Shown here: one piece after another, positions 51,899 through 60,480 of the stretch | Layout of the letters: each line of letters starts with the position of its first letter | How positions within the stretch are numbered: the stretch's first letter is position 1 | From: Pseudarthrobacter enclensis | GTDB taxonomy: Bacteria; Actinomycetota; Actinomycetes; Actinomycetales; Micrococcaceae | Assembly (NCBI RefSeq): GCF_030811655.1 | Contig: NZ_JAUSRE010000009.1 | Span: forward strand, 108,959-172,958 | DNA length: 64,000 nt | Reading direction: 5' to 3' | The notes under the pieces: model-generated | What the model saw: only the letters and a program-made list of their open reading frames with translations | The model's database searches: none | What the model was told of the DNA's origin: nothing | Translations under genes and position numbers: made by a program

Positions 51899-53346
51899 GG
51901 CAGGTCCTGTTCCTCAACGATGGATCCCGTTTCCGCCCCGCGCGGCGCGGGCGGCGCTTCGATGTGCACCACCTTGACCTGGGTGAACTCGTCCAGCAGC
52001 TCCGGCCCGTAACCAAACCCGGCACCGCTCTCGCTGCGGGGCTGGGCCGCACCGCCCGGGGCACCGCCGAAGACGGCGTTGACCTTGACGGTTCCCACCG
52101 GCAGCGCGGCCACCGCCTGCTGGATATGGGCAATGTTGCTGCTCAGGACTGTGGCGGCCAGGCCGTACCTGCCGCTGCATGCCAGGCGCAGGCCGTCGTC
52201 GAACGTGTCCACCACCTGCACCGGGGCCACCGGGCCGAACGTCTCCTCGGTCATGACCTGCATCCCTTCGGTGCAATCGAGCAGGACGGTGGCGGGGTAG
52301 AACGAGCCCGGCCCGTCCGGCACGGCACCGCCCTCAACAGCGCGGGCGCCCTGCGCCAGGGCGTCTGCCACATGTGCGTGGACTGTGTCCCGCATCCGAA
52401 GGTCCACCAGTGGGGCTACCGTGCCGTTGGTGTTCCGGATCGCTGCTTCAGCTTCCAACGCCTTGGAAAATTCTGTAGCGATGTCCTTGTGGACATAGAT
52501 CCGTTCCACGGAGGTGCAGATCTGGCCGCTGTTGCTGAAGGCGCCGATGGCGGCCTGCCCGGCAGCCCAGGCGGGGTCGACGTCGCGGTCCACCAGCAGG
52601 GGATCATTGCCGCCGTTTTCCCGGAGCACGTGGGCTCCGGTGAGCGCGCCTGCGCGGGCAATCCGGGCACCGGAGGCGCTGGATCCCACGTGGGCGATCA
52701 CGTTCACCTCGGCCTCGGACAGGGCTGCACCCACCGCTGCGCCGCCGGAGACGGTCAGGAAGACGCCCGCGGGGAACGCCGGCGCCAGGACCTCGCCCAG
52801 CGCCTCCCCCAAGCGGGGGCAGCGTTCACTGGGCTTGTGGATGACGGTGTTGCCGGTGACCAGTGCGGCACCGATCAGCCCACAGGCCACGGCCACGGGA
52901 TCGTTCCATGGGGTCAGCAGGACGGCCACCCCCCGCGGTTCGGCAACCGTGTAGTCAGCGGCGAGCCGGTTTCCGCGGAGGCTGTGTCCGCGGTGCACGG
53001 GGCCCAGCTCGGCGTATTGCTCCAGGGTGGAAACGGCGGCGGCGATGCCGGCCAGCGCCTCGTTTTCGGGCCGCCCCGTTTCGCTGGCGTTCAGGCCGGC
53101 GAGCTCCGGGGCGGCAGCATCAAGCGCCTTGGCGGCGGCGCGGAGCGCGGCGCCCCGTTCGGCGGGCGCGGTTGCTGCCCAGCCCGGCGCAGCCCGTCGG
53201 GCCACGCTCACGGCGTCGTTCACTGCATCCGGTCCCGCCTCGGGCACCGTCCAAAGCACTTCACCGGTCCGGGGGTCCTGGATAGTGATGCCGGGGCCCT
53301 CGATTGTTTCGGTGCCTGCGGTTGTTTCAGTGGCTGTGGTGGGCAT
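51895..53346 (-). CDS. Aldehyde dehydrogenase family protein
   Basis: NAD(P)-dependent oxidation of an aldehyde, 483 residues from ATG 53346, preceded by GGGAGGAA. The NAD region is TPWNDPVAVACGLIGAALVT, the general-base Glu is in LRENGGNDPLL, and the catalytic Cys is in SGQICTS. The usual ELGG is replaced by ENGG. It lies between an SDR and hldE inside the heptose operon, so it may modify a sugar or an alditol-derived aldehyde, but no substrate can be read. The last bases overlap the hldE start. Confidence 0.88.
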   Translation of the reverse strand: MPTTATETTAGTETIEGPGITIQDPRTGEVLWTVPEAGPDAVNDAVSVARRAAPGWAATAPAERGAALRAAAKALDAAAPELAGLNASETGRPENEALAGIAAAVSTLEQYAELGPVHRGHSLRGNRLAADYTVAEPRGVAVLLTPWNDPVAVACGLIGAALVTGNTVIHKPSERCPRLGEALGEVLAPAFPAGVFLTVSGGAAVGAALSEAEVNVIAHVGSSASGARIARAGALTGAHVLRENGGNDPLLVDRDVDPAWAAGQAAIGAFSNSGQICTSVERIYVHKDIATEFSKALEAEAAIRNTNGTVAPLVDLRMRDTVHAHVADALAQGARAVEGGAVPDGPGSFYPATVLLDCTEGMQVMTEETFGPVAPVQVVDTFDDGLRLACSGRYGLAATVLSSNIAHIQQAVAALPVGTVKVNAVFGGAPGGAAQPRSESGAGFGYGPELLDEFTQVKVVHIEAPPAPRGAETGSIVEEQDLP

Positions 53347-53429
53347 GGTGTTCCTCCCGCCTTTCGGTGCTGGGTATGTCGCTGCTGGTGGTCCTGCTGC
53401 GGCCACGAAAGGTGGTGGCCGGTCCCGGA

Positions 53430-54140
53430 TTAGGGCCAGGAGCCTTCTTCCTCGTGGCAGATCAGCATTTCGCGGACCTCGCAGCCGGTGGGCTGGTTCA
53501 GGGCGAACAGGATCGCCTGGGCCGTGTTCGCGGGATCGTTGAGCCGGGAGTCGTCCTGCGGCTTGTACTGCTCGGTGCGGTCGTCGAAGAACCGGGTCTT
53601 CATCCCGCCCGGGATCATGGTGGTCACGCCGATTTCGCCGCCGGTTTCCGCGGCCAGCGCATGGCTGAACCCCACCACGCCAAACTTGGAGGCGCAGTAG
53701 GCGGTGGCATCGGCCACGGCACGCTTGCCCAGGGTGGACGCCACGGTGACCACGCGGCCGTGGGTTTCCCTGAGGTAGGGCAGGGCCGCGCGCACGGTGG
53801 AAACCGTGCCCATCAGGTTGACCCCGATGACCTTTTCCCACTCAGTCGCTTCGACGTCGGCGAGTTTCCCGCAGCGGTCGATGCCAGCGGCGGTGACCAC
53901 GGCATCGAGGCCGCCCAGGGTTTCTGCGGCTTCACGGACCGCATGCTCCACGGCCGCGCGGTCCGCCACGTCCACTTCGAACGCCTTCACTCCGGAGACG
54001 CTGCTGATGTCGCGGTCCAGGACCACCGGGGTGCCCCCCGATTTGAGGACGGCGTCGACGACGGCGGCCCCCAGTCCGGAGGCACCTCCCGTTACCAGGA
54101 CGCGTCCGGGCGTGGTGGAGGCAGTTGTTCCTGCAGTCAT
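53430..54140 (-). CDS. Short-chain dehydrogenase/reductase
   Basis: A 236-residue classical SDR from ATG 54140, preceded by AAGGAA. TGGASGLGAAVV is the cofactor motif, then TAAGIDRCG, VTVASTLGK and the catalytic YCASK. It is too short and of the wrong SDR type to be the heptose epimerase HldD. It is probably an NAD(P)-dependent alcohol or keto-sugar dehydrogenase working with the neighbouring aldehyde dehydrogenase. The gap to hldE2 upstream is 50 nt and contains a 15-bp tandem repeat. Confidence 0.85.
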   Translation of the reverse strand: MTAGTTASTTPGRVLVTGGASGLGAAVVDAVLKSGGTPVVLDRDISSVSGVKAFEVDVADRAAVEHAVREAAETLGGLDAVVTAAGIDRCGKLADVEATEWEKVIGVNLMGTVSTVRAALPYLRETHGRVVTVASTLGKRAVADATAYCASKFGVVGFSHALAAETGGEIGVTTMIPGGMKTRFFDDRTEQYKPQDDSRLNDPANTAQAILFALNQPTGCEVREMLICHEEEGSWP

Positions 54141-54170
54141 GGTGTTCCTTTCAATGGGGTACAAAGTTGG

Positions 54171-54199
54171 GTGGTTCAGCTGACGGTGGTTCAGCTGAC
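54171..54199. repeat. Tandem duplication over the hldE2 stop codon
   Basis: GTGGTTCAGCTGAC occurs at 54171-54184 and again at 54186-54199 (period 15). On the minus strand the last codons and stop of the kinase gene (V-S-stop) are duplicated. Confidence 0.85.
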
Positions 54200-55609
54200 C
54201 TTGGCGAGTGCGTCCGCCAGGCCGGTGGTTGAGCGGGCCGGGTGGAACGGAACGGTGAGGCAGCGGCCGCCCCAGCTTTCCACCAGGTCCGCCTCTGGGA
54301 GGCGGGCTCCCTTGTAGTCGCCGCCCTTGACCCAGATATCGGGACGGATCCGGTCCAGCGCGGCTTCGGGGGTGTCCTCGTCGAAGACCATCACCGCGTC
54401 CACGCATTCCATGGCCAGGAGCAGTTCCGCCCTGTCGTGCTGGCCGATGATGGGACGTTCCGGGCCTTTGAGCCGCCGGACGGAGTCGTCGGAGTTGAGG
54501 CATACGATAAGGCAGTCCCCCAGTTCCCTGGCGGCTGCGAGCGACCGGATGTGCCCTGCGTGGATCAGGTCGAAGCAGCCACCGGTGGCCACCACCTTTC
54601 CGCCGCTTTCACGCACTGAGCGTGCCAGCAGCAGCGGTTCGGTGGTCCGCCTGCCGGGTCCCGGCGCGGTGCGCACCCTTGCAGAGCCGTGGCCTTCCGC
54701 GGCATCTTCGACCTCGGCGTCGGGCAATGCGGAAACTCCGCCGGAGGCCAGGAAGTCGGCGGCATCGTGCACGGCCAGGGCTGCGGCTTCGGGCAGGTCG
54801 CGGCCGGCCAGCAGGTGTACCGCCAGGCTGGCCGCCAACCGGTCGCCGGCCCCGCAGGGATCGCCCGCTTCAACCCGTGGCGCGGGAACGGCGCGGGAAG
54901 AGGCGTCCCCTTTCCGCAGCAGGACAGCTCCCTCCCCGCCCTTGGTCACCAGCACGGCGTTGCTGCGCCAGCGCTCGAGCAGGACTGAGGCTAGGGCTGT
55001 GGCGGGGTCTTCCGCGGCGGGGAGGTCACCGCCTGCGGCCTGTACCGCCTTGGTGGCCTCTGAGATGTTCGGCGTCACCACGGCTACACCGGGCACTGGT
55101 TCGGGGCCGGAGGGGTGGGGGTCCCAGATGATGGGCACGTCATTGGCGAGCCGGGCCAACAGATCCCGGAGCTGCGGGTTGGCCGCCAGTCCCCTGCCGT
55201 AGTCGGCAACGATGACCACGCCGGCCTTCTCCACGGCACGGAGCATGGCGGGGCTGACCTCGGGAACCGGCGTCTTTTCGCAGCCCTGGTCGAAGCGGAC
55301 CACCGGGTGGGAGCCCGCCCGGACCCGGGTCTTGACGGGCGATGGATATCCGCTGGTGCCCGCCACGAGCCGCACGCCGGCGAGGTGCTTCCGCAACTGG
55401 CTGCCGGCGTCGTCATCCCCCAGAACCGTCACCAATGTGACGGGCCAACCGTCCTCCGCCAGCATGCGGGCCACCAGGCCGGCTCCCCCTGCGCGGCGCC
55501 GGACGCCGGAGACGTCCACTACGGGCACAGGTGCGTCCGGGCTGAGCCGTGTGGCCTCACCGGAGAGGTCGACGTCGAGCATCACGTCGCCTACGACGAC
55601 GATCCTCAT
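54191..55609 (-). CDS. hldE: HldE-type bifunctional sugar kinase/nucleotidyltransferase, paralogue 2 (diverged)
   Basis: A 472-residue second copy with PfkB kinase (about 1-300) and nucleotidyltransferase (about 335-470) domains. The catalytic GAGD is at 253-256 and the HxGH motif is HAGH at 350-353, with NSDDSVRRLKG present. The sugar-binding motif GGAANVA reads GGAGLVA (41-47), so the usual Asn is lost, suggesting a changed substrate or a weakened kinase half. It overlaps gmhA by 4 nt upstream. It could act on a different heptose epimer or serve mainly as the nucleotidyltransferase. Confidence 0.82.
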   Translation of the reverse strand: MRIVVVGDVMLDVDLSGEATRLSPDAPVPVVDVSGVRRRAGGAGLVARMLAEDGWPVTLVTVLGDDDAGSQLRKHLAGVRLVAGTSGYPSPVKTRVRAGSHPVVRFDQGCEKTPVPEVSPAMLRAVEKAGVVIVADYGRGLAANPQLRDLLARLANDVPIIWDPHPSGPEPVPGVAVVTPNISEATKAVQAAGGDLPAAEDPATALASVLLERWRSNAVLVTKGGEGAVLLRKGDASSRAVPAPRVEAGDPCGAGDRLAASLAVHLLAGRDLPEAAALAVHDAADFLASGGVSALPDAEVEDAAEGHGSARVRTAPGPGRRTTEPLLLARSVRESGGKVVATGGCFDLIHAGHIRSLAAARELGDCLIVCLNSDDSVRRLKGPERPIIGQHDRAELLLAMECVDAVMVFDEDTPEAALDRIRPDIWVKGGDYKGARLPEADLVESWGGRCLTVPFHPARSTTGLADALAKVS

Positions 55610-56331
55610 GGCCGGCCCCCTGCCGGCAGCCCCGGGAAGAGGGACGGGGTGTGCCGGGAGACCTCAAGGTCGAAGGCGCGGCAGACGGCGTGCAGTGCGA
55701 TCAGGTGCCCTTCCTGCGCGTTGGCGTTCAGGGCATCAACCATCACAGCCTCGTCGCACGCTTCCGCCAGCGGATTCGGTCCGGAGCCGGTGAGGGCCCA
55801 CGTGGTCACGTTGAGGCGGGACGCTGCTTCCGCGGCACGCAGCAGGTTGGGGCTCTTGCCGCTGGTGGACAACAGCATCAGCACGTCCCCGGAACGGCCA
55901 TGCGCGCGCACCTGCCGGGCGAAGACGTCGTCGTACCCGTAATCATTGGCAATCGCGGTGACGGCGGAGGACTCGGCGTGCAGCGAGATGGCGGAGAACG
56001 GGACGCGCTCGGTGTCGAACCGGCCGACCAGTTCGGCGGTGAGGTGCTGGGCCTCGGCAGCTGAACCGCCGTTGCCGGCAGCCAGGAGCCGCTGGCCGCG
56101 CAGCAGGCGCTGGGCCAGCTCCACTCCCCATGCGGCGAGCCGGCCGGCCTGGCTGCGCAGGGAGTCAAGCGCCGGGACCACGTTGTCCAGGTGGGTCCGG
56201 ACGGGGTCGGCACTGGCCGGATCGACGAATGTGGCACCGGGCAGCACTGCCGGGAGCGCCGGCGGTGAGATCAGGGTACGCAGATCTGCTTCGCGCAGGT
56301 TCGAGTCACGCAGGGACGGTTCGGCAGTCAC
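55606..56331 (-). CDS. gmhA: D-sedoheptulose 7-phosphate isomerase-like SIS protein
   Basis: Isomerises sedoheptulose 7-phosphate to glycero-manno-heptose 7-phosphate, the entry step of heptose activation; 241 residues. The SIS domain has [38 protein letters not shown] and the catalytic-site helix [18 protein letters not shown] 40-residue N-terminal extension is longer than in typical GmhA. ATGA overlaps join it to the glycosyltransferase upstream and hldE2 downstream. Confidence 0.85.
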   Translation of the reverse strand: MTAEPSLRDSNLREADLRTLISPPALPAVLPGATFVDPASADPVRTHLDNVVPALDSLRSQAGRLAAWGVELAQRLLRGQRLLAAGNGGSAAEAQHLTAELVGRFDTERVPFSAISLHAESSAVTAIANDYGYDDVFARQVRAHGRSGDVLMLLSTSGKSPNLLRAAEAASRLNVTTWALTGSGPNPLAEACDEAVMVDALNANAQEGHLIALHAVCRAFDLEVSRHTPSLFPGLPAGGRP

Positions 56332-57593
56332 AGTGCGGCTCCTTCCATCGGTACGGTGCCAGCCGGGGCGCTGGCGTGGAGGCCCGCCACGGCGAGCTGG
56401 TAAGCCTTTTCCGTTTCCGCAGCCACCCTGTCCCAGGAATAGCGGGTGCGGGCGCGCCGCTCGCCGGCCTGGCCAAGCTTGGCCCGAAGGCCCGGGTTCT
56501 CCAGCAGCAGCGACAGGGCGGAAGCGATGGCTTCCGGGTCCCGGGGCGGCACGTGAAGGCCGGTGGCATGGTCAACCACCGTGTCCCGGAGCCCGCCCAC
56601 CGCAGCGGCCACCACGGGAACGCCGCAGGCCATCGCCTCAAGCGGCACGATGCCGAACGGCTCGTACCACGGTGCGCATACCACGGCGTCGGCGCTGCGG
56701 AAGATGCCGGGCATTTCCGTCCGGGACACCTGGCCCTGCAGCGTCACCTGCTCGGAGACCCCGAGTTCGGCCGCGAGGTCCAGGAGGCGGCGGATTTCCG
56801 GGTCGGCGTGCATGGCGTTGGAGTCTCCCCCGCCGCCCACGATCAGGAGTTCAACGTCCTCCAGCCCTGCCGCCTTGAGATACGGGAGCGAGCGGATCAC
56901 CAGGTCCACGCCCTTGCGTGGCACCAGACGCCCCACCGAGAGGATCCGGTAGCGGCGCTTCCGTGCGGCGGCGGGTCCATCCGGCGAAAAGAAGCCGAGG
57001 TCCACGCCGCACGGCGCAATGGAGATCTTGCCGGTGGCGATGCCCATGGCCTTGAGCTCGAAGACCTCATCCGAGCACGTAGCGATGATCCGGTCCGCGG
57101 AGCGTCCCACTCCCGGTTCCAGCCAGCGGCGTGCCTCGGGGCTGGTGTCCTCCGCACCCTGGTGCCTCCGCTTGACCGTTCCCAGCGCGTGGAACGTTTG
57201 CAGCATCGGCACCCGGTAGCCGGTGTCGGGCCGGCGGGCGGCGTCCAGGGCAGCCAGGCCGGACATCCAGAAATGTCCGTGCACCACGTCCGGTGGCCGC
57301 TGCCCCCAGTCTTTGACCACTCCATCCGCGAGTTCATCCATGTAGGGCAGCAACTCGTCCTTGGGCACGTGCCGCGCAGGGCCTGCGTCCACATGGACCA
57401 CTTCGAGGCGGCGCCCCACCCTGACCCGTTCGGGAAGCTCCGTTGCGTCCCTGCGGGTGTAGACGGTGACCTGGTGGCCCCGCTTGGCCAGGGCTTCGGA
57501 CAGTGCGGCAACGTGCACGTTTTGGCCGCCGGCATCCACCCCGCCCAGTGCCGCCAGCGGACTGGCATGTTCGGAAATCATTGCGATTTTCAT
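56328..57593 (-). CDS. Glycosyltransferase family 4 protein
   Basis: A 421-residue retaining GT-B glycosyltransferase. The N-terminal acceptor domain starts [20 protein letters not shown] with [16 protein letters not shown]. The C-terminal donor domain has [16 protein letters not shown] and the E-x7-E motif [14 protein letters not shown]. It resembles MshA and sucrose-phosphate-type enzymes; in this operon it probably builds a heptose-containing glycan. Both ends overlap neighbours by 4 nt. Confidence 0.88.
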   Translation of the reverse strand: MKIAMISEHASPLAALGGVDAGGQNVHVAALSEALAKRGHQVTVYTRRDATELPERVRVGRRLEVVHVDAGPARHVPKDELLPYMDELADGVVKDWGQRPPDVVHGHFWMSGLAALDAARRPDTGYRVPMLQTFHALGTVKRRHQGAEDTSPEARRWLEPGVGRSADRIIATCSDEVFELKAMGIATGKISIAPCGVDLGFFSPDGPAAARKRRYRILSVGRLVPRKGVDLVIRSLPYLKAAGLEDVELLIVGGGGDSNAMHADPEIRRLLDLAAELGVSEQVTLQGQVSRTEMPGIFRSADAVVCAPWYEPFGIVPLEAMACGVPVVAAAVGGLRDTVVDHATGLHVPPRDPEAIASALSLLLENPGLRAKLGQAGERRARTRYSWDRVAAETEKAYQLAVAGLHASAPAGTVPMEGAAL

Positions 57594-58624
57594 GCGGTCT
57601 TCCTCTCCCGCGCCGGAACAAGGATCCGCTCGTCCGGACGTTCGTTGACGGAAAGCCGGGGCCGGGTCCGCAGGTCCGCCAGGAGCTCATCCCAGCGGTC
57701 CTGGAACCTGCCCAGGCCGTAACGCTCCAGCGCCGCTTCGCGGCCGGCGAGCCCGCGGCGCCGGGCTTCATCGGGATTGGCAAGCAGCCGTTCCGCACAG
57801 CGGAGCAGTTCGTCGATGTCTGCGGAGACGATGCCGGCTTCCTGCGGCACTGCCCGCGGGGCCTCGGTGGCGGCGAGCACCACCACCGGCATGCCCAGGT
57901 GCATGGCCTCCAGGAGCGAGAGCCCCAGCGAGGTCCAGCGCATCGGATGGACGTAGACCCGGCAACGGGCCAGCTCCCGGTGGAGTTCCCGCGTTTTCAG
58001 GTCACCGCGGGAGGCCAGCCGCGAGGCCTCGATGCCAATGGCTTCCGCCAACCCTTCGGTCTTCATTCCGAACACCTGCAGGGGCGCCACGGAGGCAAAC
58101 GCAGGCAACAGGTCGGTACCCGTGACCCGGCCCCGGCGGACTGGCTCGTTGACCACCACCCCCAGCTCGGGAAGTTCGCCGGTATAGAGCTGTCCGGGGT
58201 CGGGAATCCCGTGCTCGATCACCGTGGTGGGAGCGGAGCCGTTGTCCCAGGCCAGCCGGTTGAAGTGGGTGACGTGGACGATCGGGATGCTGTCCTGGTC
58301 TGCAAGCGGGTGGCTGATGTACGGGAAGTTTCCTTTGGGCGTGTTGTGCTCCACGAACACCGCCGGCAGGTCCACGCCGGGCATCCGGCCCAGGGTACGG
58401 ACCACTTCGTCGATCTCTTCCGGCCGTTGGAGGACGACGGCGTCCACGGAGTCGGCGTCGAGAGTCGCCAGGTCAACCTCCCGCACAGAACCCGGCCAGT
58501 CCCTGCCGGCGCGGCCCAACCCCCACGCTCCGCCGTCGGGCAGCACGGGAAGCAGGTACTCGTGGCGGCCGCGGACAAACGCGTCCGTCCAGGAACCGTG
58601 GACATGCCAGAGCAGGATTCTCAT
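57590..58624 (-). CDS. Glycosyltransferase (GT-B, group 1-like)
   Basis: A 344-residue protein beginning [20 protein letters not shown]. The donor domain has [20 protein letters not shown] followed by [18 protein letters not shown], a GT4/group 1 pattern in which the usual E-x7-E is shifted to [10 protein letters not shown]. The acceptor side has [20 protein letters not shown] and [12 protein letters not shown]. It is coupled by overlaps to both neighbours in the heptose operon. Sugar specificity cannot be read. Confidence 0.78.
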   Translation of the reverse strand: MRILLWHVHGSWTDAFVRGRHEYLLPVLPDGGAWGLGRAGRDWPGSVREVDLATLDADSVDAVVLQRPEEIDEVVRTLGRMPGVDLPAVFVEHNTPKGNFPYISHPLADQDSIPIVHVTHFNRLAWDNGSAPTTVIEHGIPDPGQLYTGELPELGVVVNEPVRRGRVTGTDLLPAFASVAPLQVFGMKTEGLAEAIGIEASRLASRGDLKTRELHRELARCRVYVHPMRWTSLGLSLLEAMHLGMPVVVLAATEAPRAVPQEAGIVSADIDELLRCAERLLANPDEARRRGLAGREAALERYGLGRFQDRWDELLADLRTRPRLSVNERPDERILVPARERKTA

Positions 58625-59709
58625 CTGTTGCGGGCCTTTCTACGGGTGCTGACATGGGTGCTGAAGGAGCTCACTCCGCTGATCAGTCGTTCCACCGCCG
58701 CCACAACTTCCTCCGGCGAGACTGAGTCGAGGCAGGGGTGGCCGGGGACCGGGCACACCCGGGCACGGGACATGCGGCAGGGTGCGTTCTGGTCTCCCAA
58801 AAGTTCCAGGGGCACGCCATAGGGTGCCCAGCGGATGGCCGGAACCACCGGCGAGAACAGGCACGCGACAGGTGTTCCCACTGCGGCAGCGAGGTGGGCC
58901 GGGCCGGTGTTGCCGCTGACCACCGCATCGGCGCCAGCCATGACGGCGGCCATGGTGGAAAGATCCGTGCGCCCGCCCAGGTCCAGCGCGGACGGGCCGG
59001 CGACGGTGGCCGTGAGCGACTTCTCGCCGGGGCCGCCCGTCACCACTACCCGGTACCCGGCGCCCTGGAGGAGTTCGACGGCGGCGGCGTGGTGCAGCGG
59101 GGGCCATGCCCTGGCGGGAACAGCGGCTCCCGGGTGGACCACAACGTACGGCTCGTCACCCACGAGGTCAGTGACATCGGGGACGGAACTGACGCGCAGC
59201 TTCCCGTCGTCGCCGGCCGGAAGGCGGAAACCTGCGGCCTCGGCGATGCCCAGCGCCCGCTCCGCTTCGGGCTGGTCCTCCGGGAAGTCCTCCCCCGGCT
59301 TGAGCCGCACATCCAAAAGGGATCCGGCGTAGTCGGTTGACGCCCCCGTGATGCGCTCCACGCCGGCCAGCCGGAGCAGCAGCGCCAACGGCAGCGGTGA
59401 CTGGTGGAAGGACGTGAGGATGACGGCCTCTGTGATCCGGGAATTGCGGACATACTCGATCAGCCGGTCGGCGTGCGGGCCGGTCATCCTGGGCGCAGGG
59501 TTCATGATCCATGGGCTGTCCCAGCTGTAGACTTCCGCGGCACCGGGGAGCATGGCTGCGGCGGCTTCACCCTGCCGGCCGCACAGCATCACTACATGGT
59601 TGGTGCTGCCGCCGTGTTGGTTCCGGCCGTTTGCCACTGCCCGGACGGCGGGACCGGCCAGCAGGACGTCGCCCATGCTGTCCAGCCGGGCCACCAGGAC
59701 GCGCCCCAT
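58621..59709 (-). CDS. Glycosyltransferase family 9 (heptosyltransferase-like)
   Basis: A 362-residue GT-B enzyme of the family that uses ADP-heptose in lipopolysaccharide core synthesis. It starts MGRVLVARLDSMGDVLLAGP, the family N-terminal motif. The donor site has VVHPGAAVPARAWPPLHHAA and SGNTGPAHLAAAVGTPVACL. Since the host should be Gram-positive, the acceptor is not LPS core; a wall glycan, glycolipid or secreted polysaccharide is more likely. The start overlaps the gmhB stop by one base. Confidence 0.88.
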   Translation of the reverse strand: MGRVLVARLDSMGDVLLAGPAVRAVANGRNQHGGSTNHVVMLCGRQGEAAAAMLPGAAEVYSWDSPWIMNPAPRMTGPHADRLIEYVRNSRITEAVILTSFHQSPLPLALLLRLAGVERITGASTDYAGSLLDVRLKPGEDFPEDQPEAERALGIAEAAGFRLPAGDDGKLRVSSVPDVTDLVGDEPYVVVHPGAAVPARAWPPLHHAAAVELLQGAGYRVVVTGGPGEKSLTATVAGPSALDLGGRTDLSTMAAVMAGADAVVSGNTGPAHLAAAVGTPVACLFSPVVPAIRWAPYGVPLELLGDQNAPCRMSRARVCPVPGHPCLDSVSPEEVVAAVERLISGVSSFSTHVSTRRKARNR

Positions 59710-60245
59710 CAGGGCGTTCCCTGCAGCAGTCCGACGGCGGATGCAAGGTCGGGGGCCACCAGCCGGGCGGCTGCCACTTCCTCGGCACGGGTCACGGGTG
59801 TGGGAACCAGGACACCGGTGGCACCTGCTGCTTCGGCGGCCCCCACATCCGCCTCGATGTCTCCGATCAGGGCGGCTTCCGATGCGTTGATTCCCAGCTT
59901 GCGGCAGGCGCTGTGCACCATTCCGGGTGCGGGCTTGCGGCAGTCGCAACCGTCGTGCTCGGCGTGCGGGCAGACCTCCCACACATCAAAAGGTCCCAGC
60001 AGTTCTTCCACCCGGGCATTGACTCTTGCCACATCTTCGGCGGTGATCAGCCCCCGGGCGATGCCCGACTGGTTGCTGATCACGCCGGTGGCGATGCCAT
60101 CCGCCCGAAGGCCGTCAAGCACTGCCTTGGCGCCGGTCATCGGCCGCACTTTGCCGGGGTCCCCGTTGTACGGCACATCTACCACCAGGGTCCCGTCCCG
60201 GTCGAACAGGACAGCCCGGAGCTTGGAGGTTTCTGAGCTTCCCAT
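59709..60245 (-). CDS. gmhB: D-glycero-D-manno-heptose 1,7-bisphosphate 7-phosphatase-like HAD hydrolase
   Basis: A 178-residue HAD-IIIA phosphatase. Motif I is FDRDGTL with Asp15 and Asp17. The GmhB zinc site is visible as CPHAEHDGCDCRKP (Cys92, His94, Cys100, Cys102), which separates it from generic HAD proteins. The ATG at 60245 follows GGAGGG at slightly long spacing. It is the first gene of the heptose operon. It would remove the C7 phosphate between the two HldE steps. Confidence 0.88.
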   Translation of the reverse strand: MGSSETSKLRAVLFDRDGTLVVDVPYNGDPGKVRPMTGAKAVLDGLRADGIATGVISNQSGIARGLITAEDVARVNARVEELLGPFDVWEVCPHAEHDGCDCRKPAPGMVHSACRKLGINASEAALIGDIEADVGAAEAAGATGVLVPTPVTRAEEVAAARLVAPDLASAVGLLQGTP

Positions 60246-60480
60246 AACCAACCAGTTCCCTCCTGCTGCTGCTCCTAAACAAGACCCCAGGCCTTTTCGG
60301 CCGCCGGAACAGGTTCGTTCGGGCGGCTGAACAGGCAAGATAGGTCATCGCGGAGAACAGGCGATCCTCCTGCGGCCTCTGCCTGCAGCCGCCGTCGAAG
60401 GCCTGCTGCCGGCGCTCGGGCCGGCGTCCGCCGTCGTAGGCAAACGTGCAAAGCGACCCAGGGCGGCTGTCCCGCGGCGG
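60246..60480. other. Upstream region of the heptose operon
   Basis: No gene supported in 235 bp between the sigma-factor stop and gmhB. The heptamer GAACAGG (plus strand) occurs three times, at 60307, 60329 and 60355, roughly two helical turns apart, which could be an operator array. No clear terminator for the sigma gene is visible. Confidence 0.4.

Noticed and set aside
49424..53433. Long open frames opposite the spermidine-synthase-like, hldE and aldehyde dehydrogenase genes
   Set aside because: They mirror the codon structure of real genes on the other strand, as is common at high GC, and contain no recognisable domain or ribosome-binding site.
54242..58822. Long plus-strand frames across gmhA and the glycosyltransferase genes
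   Set aside because: Low-complexity Arg/Gly/His-rich translations and full overlap with well-supported minus-strand genes show they are shadows.
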